NCBI GenBank assembly: GCA_945872015.1
Contig: CAMBYJ010000138.1
Span: forward strand, 1 to 5,507
From: Chitinophaga pinensis
GTDB lineage: Bacteria; Bacteroidota; Bacteroidia; AKYH767-A; OLB10
DNA: 5,507 bases
Direction: 5' to 3'
Position numbers and translations under genes: made by a program. Positions 5,302 to 5,507 of the stretch are shown one piece after another. The notes under the pieces were generated by a model, which saw only the letters and a program-made list of their open reading frames with translations, was not told the DNA's origin and made no database searches. The stretch's first letter is position 1; the number at the start of each line of letters is the position of its first letter.

Positions 5302-5507
5302 ATGCAATTTAAAGATGTAATAGGTCAGGATGCTGTAAAGGCTCGTTTGTGTGCTTCACGAAAAGAAGGACGCGTAAGTCATGCGCAACTATTTTTTGGT
5401 CCTCATGGGTCAGGGGTATTGCCAATGGCAATGGCTTATGCACAATATCTTATTTGCCAACAATCAACTGACGATGATAGTTGTGGTACTTGCCCAGCCT
5501 GTCAGAA
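5302..5507 (+). CDS. holB: DNA polymerase III subunit delta' (clamp loader), N-terminal part
   Basis: The plus strand is open from the ATG at 5302 to the window edge, 68 codons. The product begins MQFKDVIGQDAVKARL and continues with SHAQLFFGPHGSG, LPMAMAYAQYLICQ and a cysteine cluster CGTCPAC (residues 61-67) that would begin the zinc-binding module of clamp-loader AAA+ subunits. The delta' subunit helps load the sliding clamp on DNA as part of the replicase. The P-loop position reads GPHGSGVLP, without the catalytic lysine; this is expected of delta', which does not hydrolyse ATP, and separates it from DnaX (gamma/tau), where GKT is kept. Full length should be about 370-390 residues, so most of the gene is outside. 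It is divergent from pgk. The alternative, an unusual DnaX paralogue, is unlikely. Confidence 0.9.
   Translation, partial: MQFKDVIGQDAVKARLCASRKEGRVSHAQLFFGPHGSGVLPMAMAYAQYLICQQSTDDDSCGTCPACQ

Noticed and set aside
5335..5430. Loss of the P-loop lysine in the clamp-loader gene as a damaging mutation
   Set aside because: Delta' subunits normally lack a working Walker A, so GPHGSGVLP is the expected state and not decay.
1..5507. Mobile elements, CRISPR arrays, tRNA or rRNA genes, toxin-antitoxin or defence genes
   Set aside because: No transposase, integrase, direct-repeat arrays or structural RNA sequences were seen, and nearly all sequence is accounted for by intact genes with short gaps.

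Overview
The window looks like an ordinary chromosomal segment of a Bacteroidota (Bacteroidetes) bacterium. The DNA is AT-rich. Good matches to the Bacteroidetes -7 promoter element TAnnTTTG lie upstream of pgk and holB, with weaker or partial candidates elsewhere. Shine-Dalgarno sequences are not evident before the starts examined, and the proteins (delta' with a degenerate P-loop, an N-terminally extended methyltransferase, a secreted thioredoxin-like protein ending its signal in HAQ) have a Bacteroidetes character. This assignment is inferred from style and protein resemblance, not from a marker gene search.

Layout: seven of the eight genes are on the minus strand and one is on the plus strand. 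From right to left: holB (plus, 5' end only, runs off the right edge) is divergent from pgk (minus, complete phosphoglycerate kinase) across a 148-bp intergenic region that carries a TATTTTTG -7 element facing each way. After pgk and a 92-bp gap with a promoter-like sequence comes a tight four-gene minus-strand cluster: cvpA-family membrane protein, secreted thioredoxin-fold protein, TerC/Alx-family membrane protein and a class I SAM methyltransferase. These join by a 4-nt ATGA overlap, a 3-nt gap and another 4-nt ATGA overlap, so they almost certainly form one operon. A 77-bp gap with a bulged inverted repeat follows, then a MacB/LolD-type ABC ATPase starting with GTG, and, after one intervening base, the start of a PduO-type cob(I)alamin adenosyltransferase that is cut by the left edge.

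Function: pgk is central glycolysis and holB is replication (clamp-loader delta'). The cvpA-trx-terC-methyltransferase cluster puts three envelope proteins and one methyltransferase under likely common expression. TerC relatives such as E. coli Alx are linked to manganese export, and the CxxC protein would work on periplasmic thiols, so a metal/redox envelope role is possible but unproven. The ABC ATPase needs a permease partner that is not in this window.

No mobile element, CRISPR array, RNA gene, riboswitch or clear novel system was found. No intergenic stretch exceeds 300 bases. The points worth a second look are the near-leaderless holB promoter arrangement, the inverted repeat before the ABC gene, the orphan ATPase coupled to a cobalamin gene, and the tightly coupled four-gene envelope cluster.
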